Position numbers and translations under genes: made by a program. 16,278 bases of DNA from Rhodoferax sp. UBA6134 (GTDB taxonomy: Bacteria; Pseudomonadota; Gammaproteobacteria; Burkholderiales; Burkholderiaceae_C). Positions within the stretch are counted from its first letter, which is position 1; the number at the start of each line of letters is the position of its first letter. Where the stretch lies: positions 1 to 16,278 of the forward strand of contig DIVK01000062.1 in NCBI GenBank assembly GCA_002422455.1, read 5' to 3'. This document shows, piece after piece, positions 14,450-16,278 of the stretch. The notes below the pieces were generated by a model, which searched no databases, had not been told where the DNA came from, and saw nothing but the letters and a program-made list of their open reading frames with translations.

Positions 14450-14472
14450 TCCATGTAGCCACCATGTAGCCA
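14450..14472. repeat. Right arm repeat: two ATGTAGCCA units just upstream of int
   Basis: This 23-bp block is identical to 9008-9030 and consists of two ATGTAGCCA units 11 bp apart. It ends 12 nt before the integrase start codon and abuts its ribosome site, so binding here would also affect integrase expression. Confidence 0.7.
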
Positions 14473-14489
14473 CTTTTGCCCTATTTAGG

Positions 14490-14592
14490 CGAATATCAAC
14501 GAATACTCAGGCTGTTTACTTATCCAGTGGATAGCCTGTAAGCTGTTGATTTATATGGATTGTAGCAACACTAACGAATATGGGCGAATACT
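14490..14592. repeat. Two paired CGAATA repeats between int and attR
   Basis: CGAATAT, three variable bases, then CGAATACT occurs at 14490-14507 and again at 14575-14592. Within each pair the hexamers are 10 bp apart, one helical turn, and the pairs are exactly 85 bp apart. The region is AT-rich and non-coding. Integrase arm or excisionase sites are the most likely explanation. Confidence 0.65.
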
Positions 14593-14602
14593 ATATTCTT
14601 CC

Positions 14603-14784
<182 letters not shown>

Positions 14785-14994
14785 TTAAGGCTTGAGTCGG
14801 CGGTCGCGCTTTTCGCTGGTGATGCCATCGCGCAGCCCGGTGTCAATCTCTTGTTTGCGCACCCATTCGTGCAGGGTTTAGGGCACACGCAGCCGATCTT
14901 GGGCGCAATTGATTCAATGGCGACCTGCAGGGACGCATATTTGCCATGGTGCTCTTGCACCATACGCACCGCACGTTCGACAAAAAACCCGGCA
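14785..14994 (-). pseudogene. Decayed IS3-family transposase OrfA fragment
   Basis: On the minus strand one frame reads FVERAVRMVQEHHGKYASLQ then VAIESIAPKIGCV. After an apparent 2-nt insertion another frame continues TLHEWVRKQEIDTGLRDGI then TSEKRDR. Together these match the N-terminal helix-turn-helix part of OrfA from IS3-family elements (pattern ERAVRMV..H...Y.S.W.AIESIA.KIGC.PQTL.EWVR). The join carries a frameshift and a CAA-to-TAA stop, there is no start codon region, and the rest of OrfA and all of OrfB are missing. No inverted repeats can be assigned. It lies outside the att boundary, so it belongs to the chromosome. Confidence 0.8.
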
Positions 14995-15008
14995 CGACGC
15001 TCACGCCG
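14982..15008 (-). terminator. Possible terminator of tldD
   Basis: On the minus strand, CGGC (15008-15005) and GCCG (14993-14990) flank an 11-nt loop and are followed by GG and six T residues. The stem overlaps the tldD stop codon and is only 4 bp, so this is a weak candidate. Confidence 0.35.
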
Positions 15009-16278
15009 TCCCCCCCACCGTCAGCCCGTCAATCCGCAAGGTCGGCTGCCCCACGCCCACCGGCACGCTCTGGCCTTCCTTGCCGCAGGTGCCCACGCCG
15101 CTGTCCAGGCGCATGTCGTTGCCGATCATGCTGACGTGCTTGAGACACTCCGGCCCGCTGCCGACAATGGTGGCCCCCTTCACGGGGTACAGAATCTTGC
15201 CGTTCTCCACCCAGAACGCCTGGCTGGCGGAGAAGACAAACTTGCCGGAGGTGATGTCCACCTGGCCGCCGCCGAAGTTGGTGGCGTACAGGCCTTTTTT
15301 GATGCTGGCCACAATTTCTTCGGGCGACTTGCTGCCCGCCAGCATGTAGGTGTTGGTCATGCGCGGCATCGGGACATGGGCGTAGCTTTCGCGCCGTCCG
15401 TTGCCTGTTGGCCGTACGCCCATCAGGCGCGCATTCATGGCGTCCTGCATGTAGCCCTTGAGGATACCGTCCTCAATCAGCACGTTGCGCTGGCTGACAT
15501 TGCCCTCGTCGTCCACATTGAGCGAGCCACGGCGGTCAGCCAGCGTGCCGTCATCCAGCACGGTGACGCCCCTGGCCGCCACGCGCTGGCCGATGCGCCC
15601 GGCAAAGGCGCTGGAGCCTTTGCGGTTGAAGTCGCCTTCCAGTCCATGGCCAATGGCTTCATGCAACAGAATGCCGGGCCAGCCGGGGCCGAGCACCACG
15701 GTCATCTCGCCGGCCGGTGCCGGGCGCGCCTCCAGGTTGGCCAGGGCCGCGCCGACGGCTTCATCCACATACTGCTCGATGATGGCCTCGTCAAAATACG
15801 CCAGCCCGAAACGCCCGCCGCCGCCGGCCGAGCCCATTTCGCGCCGCCCTTTTTGTTCGGCGATGACTGTCACGCTCAGGCGTACCAACGGGCGCACGTC
15901 GGCCGCCAGGGTACCGTCAGCGCGGGCCACCAGCACCACGTCGTATTCACTGGCCAGTCCGGCCATCACCTGCGCCACGCGCGGATCTTTGGCGCGGGCC
16001 AGTTGCTCCACCCGTCCCAGCAAATCGACCTTGGCGGTACTGTCGAGCGTGGCGATCGGGTCCAGGTCCTGGTAGAGGGAACGCGCACCCGCGATCTTTC
16101 GTGCGGGGGACTTCGCCCGTGCGTTGCGGGCGGCCACCGAGATGGAACGCACCGTGCGGGCCGCGTCCAGCAGCGAGGCCTCGGAGATATCGTCCGAATA
16201 GGCAAATGCGGTTTTCTCCCCGCTCACGGCGCGCACTCCCACCCCCTGGCTGATGCTGAAGGAGCCGGTCTTGACGAT
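15001..16278 (-). CDS. tldD: TldD metalloprotease (3' part, cut by the window edge)
   Basis: TldD acts with TldE as a zinc protease that trims unfolded or modified peptides, known for microcin B17 maturation and CcdA turnover. The 425 residues visible begin IVKTGSFSISQGVGVRAVSG and include AFAYSDDISEASLLDAARTV, the metal-binding HEAIGHGLEGDFNRKGSSAF (HExxxH), GSLNVDDEGNVSQRN and the C-terminal SGVGTCGKEGQSVPVGVGQP. The reading frame is open through the right edge, so about 60 N-terminal residues are missing (family length about 480). It is on the opposite strand to trpS and would lie just after tRNA-Ser in an element-free chromosome. Confidence 0.95.
   Translation of the reverse strand: MVKTGSFSISQGVGVRAVSGEKTAFAYSDDISEASLLDAARTVRSISVAARNARAKSPARKIAGARSLYQDLDPIATLDSTAKVDLLGRVEQLARAKDPRVAQVMAGLASEYDVVLVARADGTLAADVRPLVRLSVTVIAEQKGRREMGSAGGGGRFGLAYFDEAIIEQYVDEAVGAALANLEARPAPAGEMTVVLGPGWPGILLHEAIGHGLEGDFNRKGSSAFAGRIGQRVAARGVTVLDDGTLADRRGSLNVDDEGNVSQRNVLIEDGILKGYMQDAMNARLMGVRPTGNGRRESYAHVPMPRMTNTYMLAGSKSPEEIVASIKKGLYATNFGGGQVDITSGKFVFSASQAFWVENGKILYPVKGATIVGSGPECLKHVSMIGNDMRLDSGVGTCGKEGQSVPVGVGQPTLRIDGLTVGGTA

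Noticed and set aside
14439..14465. Integrase start at 14465
   Set aside because: This ATG is made by the ATGTAGCCA repeats read in reverse. The ATG at 14438 has an AAAGGG ribosome site and a more typical N-terminus.

Overview
The window looks like a GC-rich betaproteobacterial chromosome, most likely Burkholderiales/Comamonadaceae. The reasons are the gene order (a RpfE-type COG4255 gene directly upstream of recJ, then a PHP phosphatase, a DMT transporter, yciO, an M50 protease and trpS), the protein sequences and the high GC. This taxonomic placement comes from family recognition, not from a search.

Region 1 (1-8812) is ordinary chromosome. On the minus strand are the 5' end of lolD and a complete LolC/LolE-type permease, overlapping by 8 bp. 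On the plus strand are a COG4255 protein overlapping recJ (ATGA overlap), a PHP-domain nuclease/phosphatase, an EamA transporter, yciO, a site-2-protease-like membrane peptidase and trpS. RecJ carries an in-frame insertion of about 30 residues that corresponds to a palindromic repeat-like DNA element. Several of these genes have a -10-like hexamer only 6-7 nt before the start codon, which suggests leaderless transcripts.

Region 2 (8864-14660) is tRNA-Ser(CGA) followed by a compact integrated element of about 5.7 kb. A perfect 58-bp duplication of the tRNA 3' part (8894-8951 and 14603-14660) marks attL and attR. All six or seven element genes are on the minus strand. In transcription order they are a tyrosine integrase, a BrnT/BrnA toxin-antitoxin pair, an unrecognised coiled-coil/AT-hook-like protein, an AlpA/excisionase-like HTH protein, a small winged-helix-like protein, and a 671-aa primase-helicase (PriCT_2-like, Toprim-like, RepA/DnaB-like ATPase, C-terminal winged helix). 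A hairpin terminator follows. No structural, packaging or conjugation gene is present, so it resembles a minimal phage satellite or a replicating integrative element. Paired short repeats near both att sites look like integrase arm sites.

Region 3 (14661-16278) is chromosome displaced by the integration. It holds a short stretch with no recognisable gene, a decayed IS3-family OrfA remnant, and the 3' part of tldD running off the right edge on the minus strand.
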